Part shown: one piece after another, positions 11,753 through 22,934 of the stretch
How the letters are laid out: each line of letters opens with the position of its first letter
Position numbering within the stretch: the first letter of the stretch is position 1
DNA from: Sphagnum compactum
Lineage: Eukaryota > Bryophyta > Sphagnopsida > Sphagnales
Length of the DNA: 64,000 nucleotides
Direction: 5' to 3'
NCBI GenBank assembly: GCA_965153455.1
Contig: OZ234493.1
Span: 12,700,213 to 12,764,212, forward strand
Notes under the pieces: model-generated
The model's input: only the letters and a program-made list of their open reading frames with translations
The model's database searches: none
What the model was told of the DNA's origin: nothing
Position numbers and translations under genes: made by a program

Positions 11753-13190
11753 TGCGTTTCTTGTCACTTGAGCTTGAAGGCTATCACCAACAAAATACTA
11801 CTCTCTGAACAGCGATGAAACAGTAAAAGGTACCCCCCTCCTCTCTCTGTCTTCTTTACCGAGTATTCACTTTCATATTTCCACCTAATACAGTTTTTGG
11901 CAAACATGAAGAGATACTTGGTCATGTTGGTGTCGTTCTTCTTCATATTCTTCAGCTGTTTTCTAGTCAACTTATGATCAGTCAAATGAGGCAGTGGATT
12001 GTGATTTGGAAAGTAAAGTGTTTGTTAAAATTCTCAGACTCCAAAGACAGCAGGACATTTCTAGATTGGAAGGTTGTCCATCCAGTATATATTTTTTCAT
12101 TTGTACGGGGAAACACATGAAAACTTTGGAAGAGTAGAAGTTGGCTTTATGACAGGTAGAAAAGCCTCCACAATACCGAGAGTTTTTAATTTTGAGTTTC
12201 AGGAGGTTTTTGCAGCCTCTTTTACAAAACTTGTTGTTAGTTTGCAACAAGGTTTAGGTTTAGGGTTTTAGATTGGTTTCAAAATTGAAACTGGACTTGT
12301 GAAATTCTGCTTTCTAGATAAGATGCTGGCCATCCATTGGTGATGTTGGCTTAGCAGCAAAACCAGCTTTATTATCAACATCAGCTTGAGAATGATCCTT
12401 TCATGAAGAGCCTGAGTTTGTGGATGCTTCCAAAGCATTGGAAGAATCTTGTCTGCTGTTTTTGAGCTGATGGGGTTTTGAGTTGATTTTCACAACTTCT
12501 CATATTTTGACAAGGGCAACCATGCTGGAAATGATGCCTCAAATCGTGAAAAGATTTGTAATTTTGTCAATTTACATATCATATTACCTATACGTGTTTC
12601 ATAACATATGGTTTTGGTGACCTTTGGAGACTTGGATGCTACTATGTATGTGTGATAATGGTCACATTTTGTTGTGTTGCTTGTTACATGTAAAGACATG
12701 TTGGGGTTTAAGCTTGTATCAAACAATAGCTGGATGGGTGATGTGATAAGGATAGGACATTTGACAACAACAGAGGAGGTGGAGACACAATGTAGGGGGT
12801 GGTCAAAGTGTTTGGCATGTTCAACACACACAGATTCTTGAGCACACTTATAAGGTAATGCTCGCTGACAGGTTGGTTATACCTTCAAGCACTCCCTCCT
12901 CACATAGCTTAAAGCTAAATTTGTTTATGTTTTAGAACACAATCAAACAACCTTGCACAATTATGTTTAGGGTAGTGTGAGATGATGGCAAAGCCCTTGC
13001 AGGAATTTCCTAGTGTATTTGGAGGCCACTTTATATCCGTGAATAATCTCTCCTAGAAAAGAGGAGGGATCTTTACTAGTTATAGGCATAGCATCCCTCT
13101 CAGTCTTTAAGGAGTAGGAAGCACTCTGCCTTTCACAACTCAACTCATGCGATTATAAAGCCAGACAAACACACATCTTTTGTGGACTCC
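11753..13190. other. Intergenic sequence, no gene seen
   Basis: I find no conserved coding sequence or RNA gene. The left part is presumably the 3' region of the coiled-coil gene. A degenerate telomere-type stretch (TTTAGGTTTAGGGTTTTAG) lies near 12251-12270. Composition becomes clearly AT-rich toward 13 kb. Confidence 0.5.
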
Positions 13191-13575
13191 ACATTGAACT
13201 AGTTGTGTGTGTTTGCCCCATACATGCTCGGTAAAACCTAAAATCATACATGCATGTCTACTATCTTTGGGCAATAATAAAAATTTTATAACATGAAAGG
13301 CAACAACAATACAAGCAAATTAATCAATTAAAAACTAATTTCATTATGACTTCTTTTACTAGAATTTCATCAAAGCCTTATTGACGTTTTAAAAATAATA
13401 TCAAAATTAATTAACAACATTTATATCTAAAAAACGAATTTTATATTAAGATTTTAATTTATTTTGAAATTGACTTGTTTTATCTTAATCATTTTTTTTT
13501 GCATAATCTTTCAAAATCATTTTTTAAGAATCTCATTTTAATAAGATTTAAAGGAATTGAAGCTAATTATTTGTA
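13191..13575 (+). repeat. Left arm of a long inverted repeat
   Basis: Compared with the reverse complement of 19960-20326, this stretch matches over most of its length with scattered mismatches and small gaps. Landmarks shared in order are TTTGCCCCATAC, AAACCTAAAATCAT, CATGCATGTCTACTATCTT, GGGCAATAATAAA, a run containing CAACAACAATA, CTTCATCAAAGCCTTA or its variant, and TGCATAATCTTTCAAA. The pair bounds a 6.9-kb AT-rich segment. Confidence 0.85.
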
Positions 13576-14822
13576 TGTTTATTAAACAAAATTTATTTTA
13601 AAAATTAGTCATATGAATTGTTTTTTTTACATTTCATAGTGATATGAAACCTCATGATACAAAAAAGGCAAGTGACAACCCAAAAAATTTCCAATGATGA
13701 TGTTTCATTGGAACTTGTTTATGTAGGATGGGATTTTGGTGATTGTCACTGTGATAATTCCAAAATCATTTCAAATTATAATTCATCATAAATCAAATTC
13801 TGTTTTACAATTTTTGTTTGTTTGTCTTGTAGCCTTTCGATGTTTTTGTCTATTTGTATCTTGTTGTTTGTCTTACACTTTTTCAATGTTTTATTTTTAC
13901 AACAAAATTATTATGTCCATACAAAATAATTTAATCATCGTCATTAGCAATGCAAAGCAATGCAAAGCCCAAATAAAATGATATAGAGGCAGATTAAATC
14001 AATTACCCAACATTCATATTTTGAGAAGAAACCCAACAAGTAAATGGGTAGAATTCAAAACAACCCATCAATTGGATGGGTGCACCCAAATATCTACACA
14101 TGCATGTCCATTAGCTTGAGGCAATAAAAATAAATGTAAAAGGTATGGGGCATATATGTGTTGTGATACTTTGTTTAAGAACGAATTCATACACAATTTT
14201 TAATAGATTAATTGTATCAATATATAACAATTGAATTAAAGGGCTTAATTAAATATCTATTATGCCATAATATTGTGTGATCAACTTTCACATTGGATAA
14301 ATAAAGACAATGTTTTTATCCACATGTAAAATCATGTTTTTTCCATTGCTCATGATTTCCATTCAAATTTGTAACGTTTTTTTGCATTCAAAATGTGCAT
14401 TAGTGTTGTATCTTCTTTGATTGATGAGAGTTCAAATTATTTTTAATGAAAATCTTATTATTATTATCATAATTACTATGGTTTTATGGATCATTTTGTG
14501 ACACTTTTCAAAATCTCATGATATGGTGAAGAGTTCAAAATAATTATAATTTCAAAAAATATATAAGCCAAAGATGAACAACCCTTTTGCATGCATTCAC
14601 TTGGTTTTTTTTAATCACTTTATTTGTGCTCGTTGTGTTTTTGTCACTCATATAATTTAATCTACTTTGTGAATTTATTTTTTGGATTATGATGACATGA
14701 TGGTGAATTGAACCCATAGCCATTTACAAAATGGCCTTGAATCCCCACCTATTATGCCATTGACTTATGTGCCAAATGCCATCTGAAGGTGGGTTTACAC
14801 TAAAGGTCAAATGAAAAACAAT

Positions 14823-15154
14823 TACCGTAATACCTTTACCATTTCAACATAAATTAAATTATTTTTCGTTTTGCCAAACTTTTGAAATATTATTTATTAT
14901 TTGTGCTAAAATTTTAATAAAATAAAAAGTTCGACTATCAAGTCTTGAGCCATAGACCTTCCACACCAACTTAAAACTGAGGCAATTTAGACACACTAGA
15001 CTGTTCCATAACATTGACAAAACTTTGTTTATTATTTTCTATAATCATTACTTGTCAAAATTTTCAAATTAAAAAACCAAGCGCCAAAGTTAAGATTTCA
15101 AATTTAATTAATTATTCAATAGTTGGTTGCTAAAATGGTAAAGGTATTACGGTA
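14823..15154. mobile_element. Candidate MITE with 22-bp perfect terminal inverted repeats
   Basis: The 22 bases at 14823-14844, containing ACCGTAATACCTTTACC, are the exact reverse complement of 15133-15154. The element would be 332 bp, AT-rich and non-coding, which fits a miniature inverted-repeat transposable element. I could not find a clean target-site duplication, so this could also be a chance or structural inverted repeat. Confidence 0.45.
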
Positions 15155-15819
15155 GTGGCCTTGATCTTTCGTCTTGGTTCATTTTTCACCAAAATGTAAA
15201 TCTTTGAAGATTTTGATTGACCTTATAATTGTTTACATTGTAATGTGAACCATATACAAAATTGGCAATTGCAAATAATAATCAAATGACCAAGTATCAT
15301 TGAGTAGGAATCAATTTCTAAAAAACCTTGTTATATGTTCACAATATTTGCATGTGCCAAAAATGCCAAACAAATATGTTGAAATAGCCCCTGAAGACAC
15401 ATTTTCATTTTCGTTATTTGACTTGAGTTTTGTGTTGTTGTGCACCATAGTGACAATCAATTTAATCAATTGATAAAAACCATGATATTGATTTTGTGGA
15501 AATCAAGTTTCATTCAAATGAACATATTGAATGACATTGCAATATGCATCTTAAATTGAATTGAATTCTAATTTTGTGAATATGATGCTGGAAAAAAAAA
15601 CTTTAAAAATATGCAAATCCATGCCAATGTTTTCTTTTTTGGCGAATTTTCAGATTGTGGTGACAAAAGAAACTTGAAAAAGTTTGAAGTTTTTTTTTTA
15701 AAAGTGCAAATTCAACTAGATTTGCTACTTTTTGACATGTTTCCATTTGAACCTACGTCACAATATTGAAAATAACCTTAATTCATGCCTTTTTACTTGG
15801 GATTGGGCTAAATATATTT

Positions 15820-15900
15820 CACTAGAAGAAAAATTGTCATTTGCAATTAGTTTTTGCAACTAAAAACTGTCATTTGCAAATGAAAAGTAATTACAAATGA
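15820..15900 (+). mobile_element. Possible CACTA transposon terminus
   Basis: The sequence CACTAGAAGAAAAATTG differs by one base from the CACTACAAGAAAA end common in plant CACTA (CMC) transposons. Like those ends it is followed by subterminal repeats, here two copies of GTCATTTGCAA. No matching second end was found, so only a terminus or fragment is claimed. Confidence 0.35.
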
Positions 15901-17865
15901 AAAAATTTCTTTTAATGTTTTGGGCTAAAATTGGTACAACAAAATGCTATGAATCTTATAGTTGTCCTACCTAAACCACTTACAATGAATCATCATCACT
16001 AAAATTATGAAAACATATTTCATTTATGTTATTTGATTATGTTCATATTTTAAAGGTACTGAAAGAACATTATTCAACAAGTGTTTTCATAAGTAAATAA
16101 AGACTTTCTCAACACATTAAAATGATTCCAAATTCATAAAATTTCAATTTGATGAAATAAACAAACATAATCCCATAAGATGAATAAATAAATCATTAAA
16201 TACAATTGATGGTGGTTTTTAAAAGTACTGCAACTACAATTTTCACCACCTTCAACAATTATTTTGGCTATTTCTATTATGATTTCAACCAAACTTGGTA
16301 AAGTGGGGAACATTGTGAACAATCTTTACCGTTAACAACTTAAATGGACTAGAAGTCACTTAAAGATGAAAACATTACTTATTGATGGGAAAATGAAGGG
16401 AAAAAAATCTATATGACTCACTTTAAAAGATTTGTTGTCACGGGTAACAAAATTAAACTTATGTTTCCATAGTGTAGGGCAATAGTGATAATATGGACAA
16501 TAGTAATTCCAAGGTAATGAGTAATCAACCTTAAATTCAATATGTTTTTAAATGTGGATTTGTACTTAAAATACCAATGTCATTGGTTACATTGAGTGTA
16601 TGTGTGGAGAGTGTGGCTAGGGTAAGTGAAAGTGGATCACCACCAAAAGTGACAAAAAGAAACTTTCTTTAACCAATTCATAAACAAAATTGAAAGTTTG
16701 TTAGAAAATATATCACACATTTGAATTTTCATTATTCTCATCAAATGAATCAACATCAATAACAATCAAAATCCTATAGTAGATTTATTATCAAGTTAGA
16801 CCAATGAAATGAACATAATTTTCGAAGCAAAAGGAAGTCATTTTACAAGTAACATTTACCATACATTTCATTTGACAACTAACACCAAGTGGGATGTCAA
16901 GGGGAGCTTTCATTCAACATTGAATGGTTAAGGCATAGGACATAATGGGAGGACATTGGCCATCAATTTCTATTGAATTCCATGAGTGCATTATGTTGAA
17001 GGGTTTAGGTTAATAATGTGGTGGAAAAAATTGAAAGTGTGGATACTTGTACAAATGAGTTTATTTTATTTGTCCCTAATATTCTATGTTAAATAATTGG
17101 CAAAAGATTTACCAAGAATTGAACTCAAGATCAATTGTTTTCAAATCAAGATACCATTGAACTAGGTTATCATAGATTTAAAAAAATAAATTGAACCATG
17201 TACCTTTATGTTCAATTGTCAAAACTATGAAATATCCAATTTCTGTTGTTGGGTCCATTTATTTGAAGTATATTTTTGACAAAATTGACCAATCATTAGT
17301 GTTAGGTTTGATAATTGAAAATCAAATGTGAAAATATTTTCATAGTAGACATTAATTGGATGATTTTTTATCTCAAAGAAGCTAAACTATGGACCATTTA
17401 GGTAATGCATGGATTAAATATAACATATATAAACTCTGGGACCAAACAAAAAATCCATAGAAAATCTTGAAATATTTTCTAATATATTTGAAAAAACATG
17501 ATTGAACACATGATTGAAAACATCAAATAATCATAAATATGTTTGTCCACTAAGATTTTAAAATCATAATTATTTTATTTAAATATTCATCAAATCAATG
17601 AAAGTGTTTCCCATCCTCTTCATATAAGCTACAACAATTAAAGGAATGTATATATGTCAATTAATTAATTAGTTGATGAAGAGTAACACAATGTTCTACA
17701 CAACACCACCCATATGAGAAGTGCAAATTTTTACCAAGAACTAAAAATTGAAAATGGCATTATGTTCAATGTAGAATATGAGTTAATTTGTAACAAAAGG
17801 TATGGCTACATTACATTGGCTTTGTGAAAATTTTGTGATTGAATTCAAAAGAATGGCATGAAAAA

Positions 17866-18688
17866 TGTCGCAACCCTACTTTGAGAGAGTGTGAGGATGA
17901 GACTCACACTCCCGAAATGGGGACTTGGGAGTCTTCCGGGACTACCGAAATTTTAGAGTTCGATTACAGGGGTCAAAACACCTTGCATTGAAGAGTTATT
18001 TATATTATTGGAAAGATATTGAAGTGTAGATGTCGAAAATGGTTTACATGAGCCATTTGAACATCTACAACACAAGTTATGGCCAAAAGAAGGGCCGGGA
18101 GTCAAACTGGCAGTTTGACTCCTGACCACTAAAAGTCAGGAATCGACCCGACCTCGGTGCGTGCAGGTAAAGTGCGACACACCGTTGGAAAGCTCTGGAC
18201 AAGAGCTACAATTTTGATTTAGACCTCGTCCCAATCGGAGGTCTGAGCAAAAAGTTATAGCCTTGCAAAGTTGCGGGAGTCCAAACCGGGACAATTTCGG
18301 GATTCCTCCTTGGGAGTCCCGGGACAAAAAGCTATTCGGATGTAGGCTCCGTGGGGAGACAGAGAGAATATTATATGGGGGAAGGTGATGGCTTCCCCCG
18401 AATCCGGGCCGTGATGAGTCTTATGAGTCCAGAGTCGCCTGTGGCTTGTCCTAGCATTAAAGGTGCTCCAGAAAATGAACTAACCAACTTGTTGATTGGT
18501 TTGATGCAGATTCGAGTGAGTAATTAAAAGTTTGTCACTCTTCCTAATCCCATCCCAGAGCTTCAGCACGCCCCTCTACCCCTTTTAATGCTGGGAGCTG
18601 GGAGCGTGCCCCGAGTTCCTCACAATGCTGTTGTTTGAGTAACTTAAACCCATCTTGGGTCTAACTAGGAGCTTGGGAGAGCGTAAAA
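17866..18688. mobile_element. GC-richer LTR-like island
   Basis: Within very AT-rich sequence this block is visibly richer in G and C. It begins TGTCGCAACCC, a common style for Ty3/gypsy LTR starts in plants, and contains phrases such as GTTGGAAAGCTCTGGAC and GAGTCGCC that I associate with plant LTRs. It holds two inverted repeats: 9-bp arms at 17887-17911 and a 25-base near-palindrome at 18098-18122. No second LTR, primer-binding site or target duplication was found, so a solo or truncated LTR is only a possibility. Confidence 0.3.
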
Positions 18689-19959
18689 AAAATTAGGTAA
18701 GAAAGCATGAAACAAATGTGATGAATAAATCATGACAAAAAAAATTTAATGTATTTAGACGAATTATATTATGTAATGTAAATATAAAAAACCTAAGGAT
18801 TTTATTTGCAAGATAACAATTATGAATTTGACATGTGAATGGACTTTTTCTTAATTGCGAAATTTGTTAATATCCTTTTAATAAATTGTAGATTTTGATC
18901 ATATTTCAAGTTATCATCATTTTACTTTTTACATTTCTTGCTTTAGCAACATCTTTCTTCTTCTTTTTTAAAATTTATTTTTGGGTTTTTTTTTTCATTT
19001 AAACATATTTAAACATGGATTGATTTTGTTGTGGTTGAATTTTTTTTGATTTATGTATTTATTGCAAATGACATCAAAAAATTTCAAAGCATAACATAAA
19101 TTTTATTTCATAATGGCACGTAAGGATGTGCATTCATATATTGCACAAATCTTCTTGACAAGCCATGGCTTATCAAGTTTCTAATGTAAATAAAGGTTGG
19201 TTTAAGCAAAAGATCCATGGCATTTTGACAAAGAGTTTGAAATGTTACAAAAGGTTAAGAAGATGTCCAATTTTTTGTTCACTTGCAATTTTTAATAAGT
19301 CACATTTTGAAAAATGTTTGTGTAGAAAAAGGATTGCATGATCCTTGTAAACTATGTTGTGGGATTATTCTCATGGGCATGTCACATTTGAAAAACATTC
19401 AACATGGGAGGTTTGAATTACTAATTATTTTCCACAATACGTGCAACAACATGTTCAAGTGGGATTCGTATAATGAAAGTAGGTCAAAAATATAGGAAAT
19501 ATCCTACTATTACCCCTTATAGTATGGGATGTTTTCAAACCCTAAACTTCATTTGAAACCATTTATATGAAAAATATGGTTTAATGTGGAATGTTTTTCA
19601 TTCCATTTTTATTCTGAACACATTAAAACAAGAGAAAGGTGTTTACAACTATTTACAAGAAATGAATAGTAACGTATTCATGCATACAACACATCCAAAA
19701 TTCCAAATTTTCTTTCCAATGTTGAAGAGGACGACATGATTTTTAAGTCCAAAATGTCATCAAACCTATTTAAGGCATTAACTAGAGCAATTTTTTCACA
19801 ATAGTTTTTAAGGAGGGGGGAGAGGGGTTTTAATTGCCAATTCTTGTTTTTGCTCTGTTTGTGAGGGCCCTTCTTTGTTTATTTTTATTAAAGGTCATGT
19901 TTTTCTTAAAGCTTTTACAAAATAAAGGTAAAAAAACACTAAAACATAACTATTGTGAA

Positions 19960-20326
19960 GAAATTGTTTCAATTCCTTTAAATCATATTAAAATGAGAAT
20001 TAAAAAAATTGATTTGAAAGATTATGCAAGAATTGATTAAAATAAAACACATCAATTTGAAAATAAATTAAAATTTTAATAAATTTTTTTGGAGATATAT
20101 ATAAATGTTTTTAATTAGTTTGATGTTATTTTAAAATCTTAAGGCTTTGATGAAGATTTAATAATAAAAATTATAATGAAGTTAATTTATAATTGATTAA
20201 TTTGTTTTATATTGTTGTTGTTTTTTATGTTATAAAAATTTATTATTGCCCTAAGATAGTAGACATGCATGAATGATTTTAGGTTTCACCAAGCACGTAT
20301 GGGGCAAACACAACTAATTAAGCATT
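19960..20326 (-). repeat. Right arm of the long inverted repeat
   Basis: This is the reverse-complement partner of 13191-13575. The outer end carries ATGGGGCAAA and the inner end is near AAATCATATTAAAATG. Arms and orientation suit terminal inverted repeats of a large DNA transposon or two oppositely oriented copies of one short element. Confidence 0.85.
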
Positions 20327-20926
20327 TACATCGCTAAGCCATGTGAATAATTTTCATTTTAAGATTATATCAAATGAGAGTTTTTGTTTTGGATGGTGGA
20401 CCAATCAAAAAAATTAACCACCAAAAAAAAATGTGAAGGTCGTGAACCTAACTAATTAATAGCAAGCACAATATTATATTACCTTGGCTAGTTAAGCATT
20501 AATTAATTTTTTAAAAATGTTAATTAATTTTTTTGAAATAATGTGCTTGCCATGTCAAAAATATGAATGAAGTTTTCCAACACTATAGCTTCATTATTAA
20601 GTATAATTTCGGATTGTAAATTATTATTATTATTTTTTCTATTGAACATAATCGACAAAATGAATTAATGCTAAGGCACCTTGTTGTTGAAGTAGCTTAA
20701 ATTCTCTAGTAACATATTAACACCATAGAAAAATTAATGGTTGTGCTTCTTGCAATGGGTTTTGAGTTTGGAATTTGAACTAAATGAAACAACTTGTTTG
20801 GATAGAAACGACTTTGATCAAAGCTTTTTCTTATTGTGCAAATGCTACAAAACATAATAATAGTAATAATAATAATAATAGCTTTCTTTTGCTTTCTAAG
20901 AACTCACAAAATAAAATAAAATTCAC
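20327..20926. other. AT-rich intergenic sequence
   Basis: No gene or RNA is seen. The stretch contains short A/T homopolymers and a TAA/AAT microsatellite near 20856-20880. Confidence 0.5.
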
Positions 20927-21545
20927 ATGAAACTAATAGAAGCTTGTTTGATGAAACTAATAGAAGCTTGTTTGTTGGCTAATTTGCTTGTAAAAGGGCG
21001 AGATCTATGAAATGTTGTAGTTTCTTCATTTGGTCCCACATTTTGAGGAATGTTTATTTTGAAGTGTGTGAGACTAACTTCATTTTTCAAGAATTTCATG
21101 GAACCAAACAAATGTAAGTTGGTTTTTTTTCATTTTGCACCAAGTCTTGTTGTTGATGTAAGTGAGAAAACTTCAAATTTCAAGAAAACTTCATGGAACC
21201 AAACAATGTAGGTTTCATTTAGTCCCACATTTTTCAAGAATGTTGGCTACGTGTTGTTGTTAGTTGTGATTGTGTGAAGTGAGAGAACTTTGCACAATTT
21301 TTTGAAAAACTTCATTGAAACCAAAACAATGTAGGTAGGTTCCATTCAATCTCACAAATTCAAAAGAATGTGGTTCATGAGATGGTTGTTAATGTGAAAT
21401 GTGACATCTTCTTCAAGTTTTGAGAAAACTTCATGAAACTAAACAATGCAAGTTTTGAGTTGGTGCCACATTTTGAGGAATGTTCACTAAGTGTTAATAT
21501 AGTTTGTTGAGAAAGACATGTTACACTTTGGGTGCATTCCTTAGT
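20927..21545. repeat. Degenerate tandem repeat cluster, unit about 90-120 bp
   Basis: The cluster opens with a perfect 24-bp tandem duplication (20927-20950 and 20951-20974, ATGAAACTAATAGAAGCTTG). It continues with four diverged units marked by TTCATGGAACCAAACAATG-like cores near 21095, 21186, 21308 and 21428, each followed by a CACATTTT(T)GAGGAATGTT-like or CAAGAATGTT-like block. Spacing is about 91, 122 and 120 bases. Confidence 0.7.
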
Positions 21546-21564
21546 TTCATGAAGAGGATCTAAC

Positions 21565-21705
21565 ACAATCTTCAAGTTTAGGACAAAGAGAATCATGTTT
21601 AAAGCTCCGAGATACGATTAGGACAAACTCTTCAAATGGAATGAAGCTCAAGAAAATCATATTAGAACTCGGTGAGAAGATTAGGATGAACTCCTCAATT
21701 TGAGC
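21565..21705. repeat. Two-copy tandem repeat, unit about 70-76 bp
   Basis: Two diverged copies share AAGAGAATCAT or AAGAAAATCAT, then CTCCGAGA or CTCGGTGAGA, then GATTAGGACAAACTCTTCAA or GATTAGGATGAACTCCTCAA. They follow directly on the cluster ending near 21545. They do not encode a recognisable protein. Confidence 0.6.
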
Positions 21706-22748
21706 TTGCAAACATTTCAAAATGCACAAGTTAAACAAAATAAAAAAAGAGTGATTAGTGCATTGCGGGTAAGAGAGCTTCAATTTTTGACAACTTCATT
21801 GAACAGTTTCCTATTATAAAGCATTTGGATTGCTGGCTGGAATGCTATGAATGTGGAGAAGAAGAAGAAGAAGAAGAAGAAGCAGCAGCAGCAGCAGAAG
21901 AAGAAGAAGCAGAATTCTTAGATGTTTTGTTTCAAAGTTGTTCAAGGAGAATGAATCTATCTGCACAGCGGCAAGTGAAGAACAGGAAGGCAGGAGCTTT
22001 GCCGTCGAGTGTATTGCGTTGCATGACAAGAAGCTCAATCTGGTAACCAAAACACATTCTGCAGTCGCACTTGTTTTCTTGCAGAATAGGTATGTGTCTG
22101 TCTGCTCATCTTTACAGATCCCTATGTCGTCGCATCAAGGATCTTTGAGGAAGGAGAAGAAGAAGAAGAGGAAGAAGAACTGGGCTTGTTGTGAACAATT
22201 CGGTAGAGATTTCTCTGTTTTTCTTTGGCCTGACTCATCATCATCAATCGTTGTCTTCTTGATTCAATCTCCGTCTGCATCCAATTCGGCTTCCCGCTCC
22301 TGTATTGAATCTCTGCTTGGAAAGTATTTGCTATCATAAAACGTTTCTAATAAGCTTGCAGGCGAGGTTTCTTCTGTGCGATCCCTAAAGGTTTGTTTGT
22401 TGCGGCAAACTTTTGTTTAAGATCTTCTGTTAGCCATCTGTTGTGTCTAGGTCTTTGTAGGTTCTACAGGGTTTGCATCTGTCCGAGCACCGGACTTCAA
22501 AGAAGAGTATCGTCGGGGCCAGCAGCACACAGAAGAAAGATTGTGTGTAGATTGTGTGTTTCTAGTCTTGCGGTTTGAGGGAAACCCTCGGAGCATCGCG
22601 CAAATCCTTGGCGTCGTGAAATTTATTGTCTATTTGTTTTCTGCGGTGATGTAGATTGGAAATCCGCTTCTGAGGTTTCTCTTCTTTACAGAGAGTCGTT
22701 GAAGGTTTGCCCGCACCAAACAAGGTTCCAACTCGGGAGTTGCAGAGC
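21706..22748. other. Upstream and probable leader region of the WDR7 homologue
   Basis: This is mixed-composition sequence upstream of the WDR7-like start. It includes a GAA/GCA trinucleotide run at about 21856-21913 that makes leucine-rich and glutamate-rich shadow frames. No conserved protein is seen. A non-coding first exon could lie here, but I cannot define it. Confidence 0.4.
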
Positions 22749-22934
22749 ATGCGGGTGAGGCCTGCACAATGCGGTGTCACTCTCTGCAAGCACTGTGGGG
22801 ACCGTCACCGCCGCAGCACCATGTCCGCGCGGTGCTTCTCGTCGACGATCCTGCCTCACTCTGGACAGGAGCTACAGACGGTGTCATCGTGCTCTGGCGT
22901 CTCATCGTGCAGCAGCAGCGTTCTTCCAATCTGA
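22749..22934 (+). promoter_or_regulatory. Upstream ATG and overlapping uORF before WDR7
   Basis: An ATG at 22749 lies 20 bases before the WDR7-like start and in another frame. Its open frame runs over the main start codon and ends at 22934 within exon 1. If it is in the transcript it would be expected to lower initiation at 22769, since ribosomes using it cannot reinitiate at the main ATG. The existence of the ORF is certain, its use is not. Confidence 0.4.

Larger units (their letters stand above)
13576..19959. other. AT-rich interior between the inverted repeat arms
   Basis: About 6.4 kb with no recognisable protein-coding gene. The few open frames over 60 codons have no family motifs. It contains a small inverted-repeat element (14823-15154), a CACTA-like terminus (15820) and a GC-richer LTR-like island (17866-18688). 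A partial copy of the arm sequence (CATGCATGTCCATTAG and GGCAATAAAA) lies near 14100-14130. Confidence 0.5.

Noticed and set aside
18400-18450. Hammerhead-ribozyme-like GTGATGAGTC motif in the GC-rich island
   Set aside because: The CTGATGA core is mutated, no GAAA partner follows the second stem, and flanking helices I and III cannot be formed.
21814-22050. Open frame with a long leucine run
   Set aside because: It is the reverse of the GAA/GCA microsatellite; no conserved flanking sequence.
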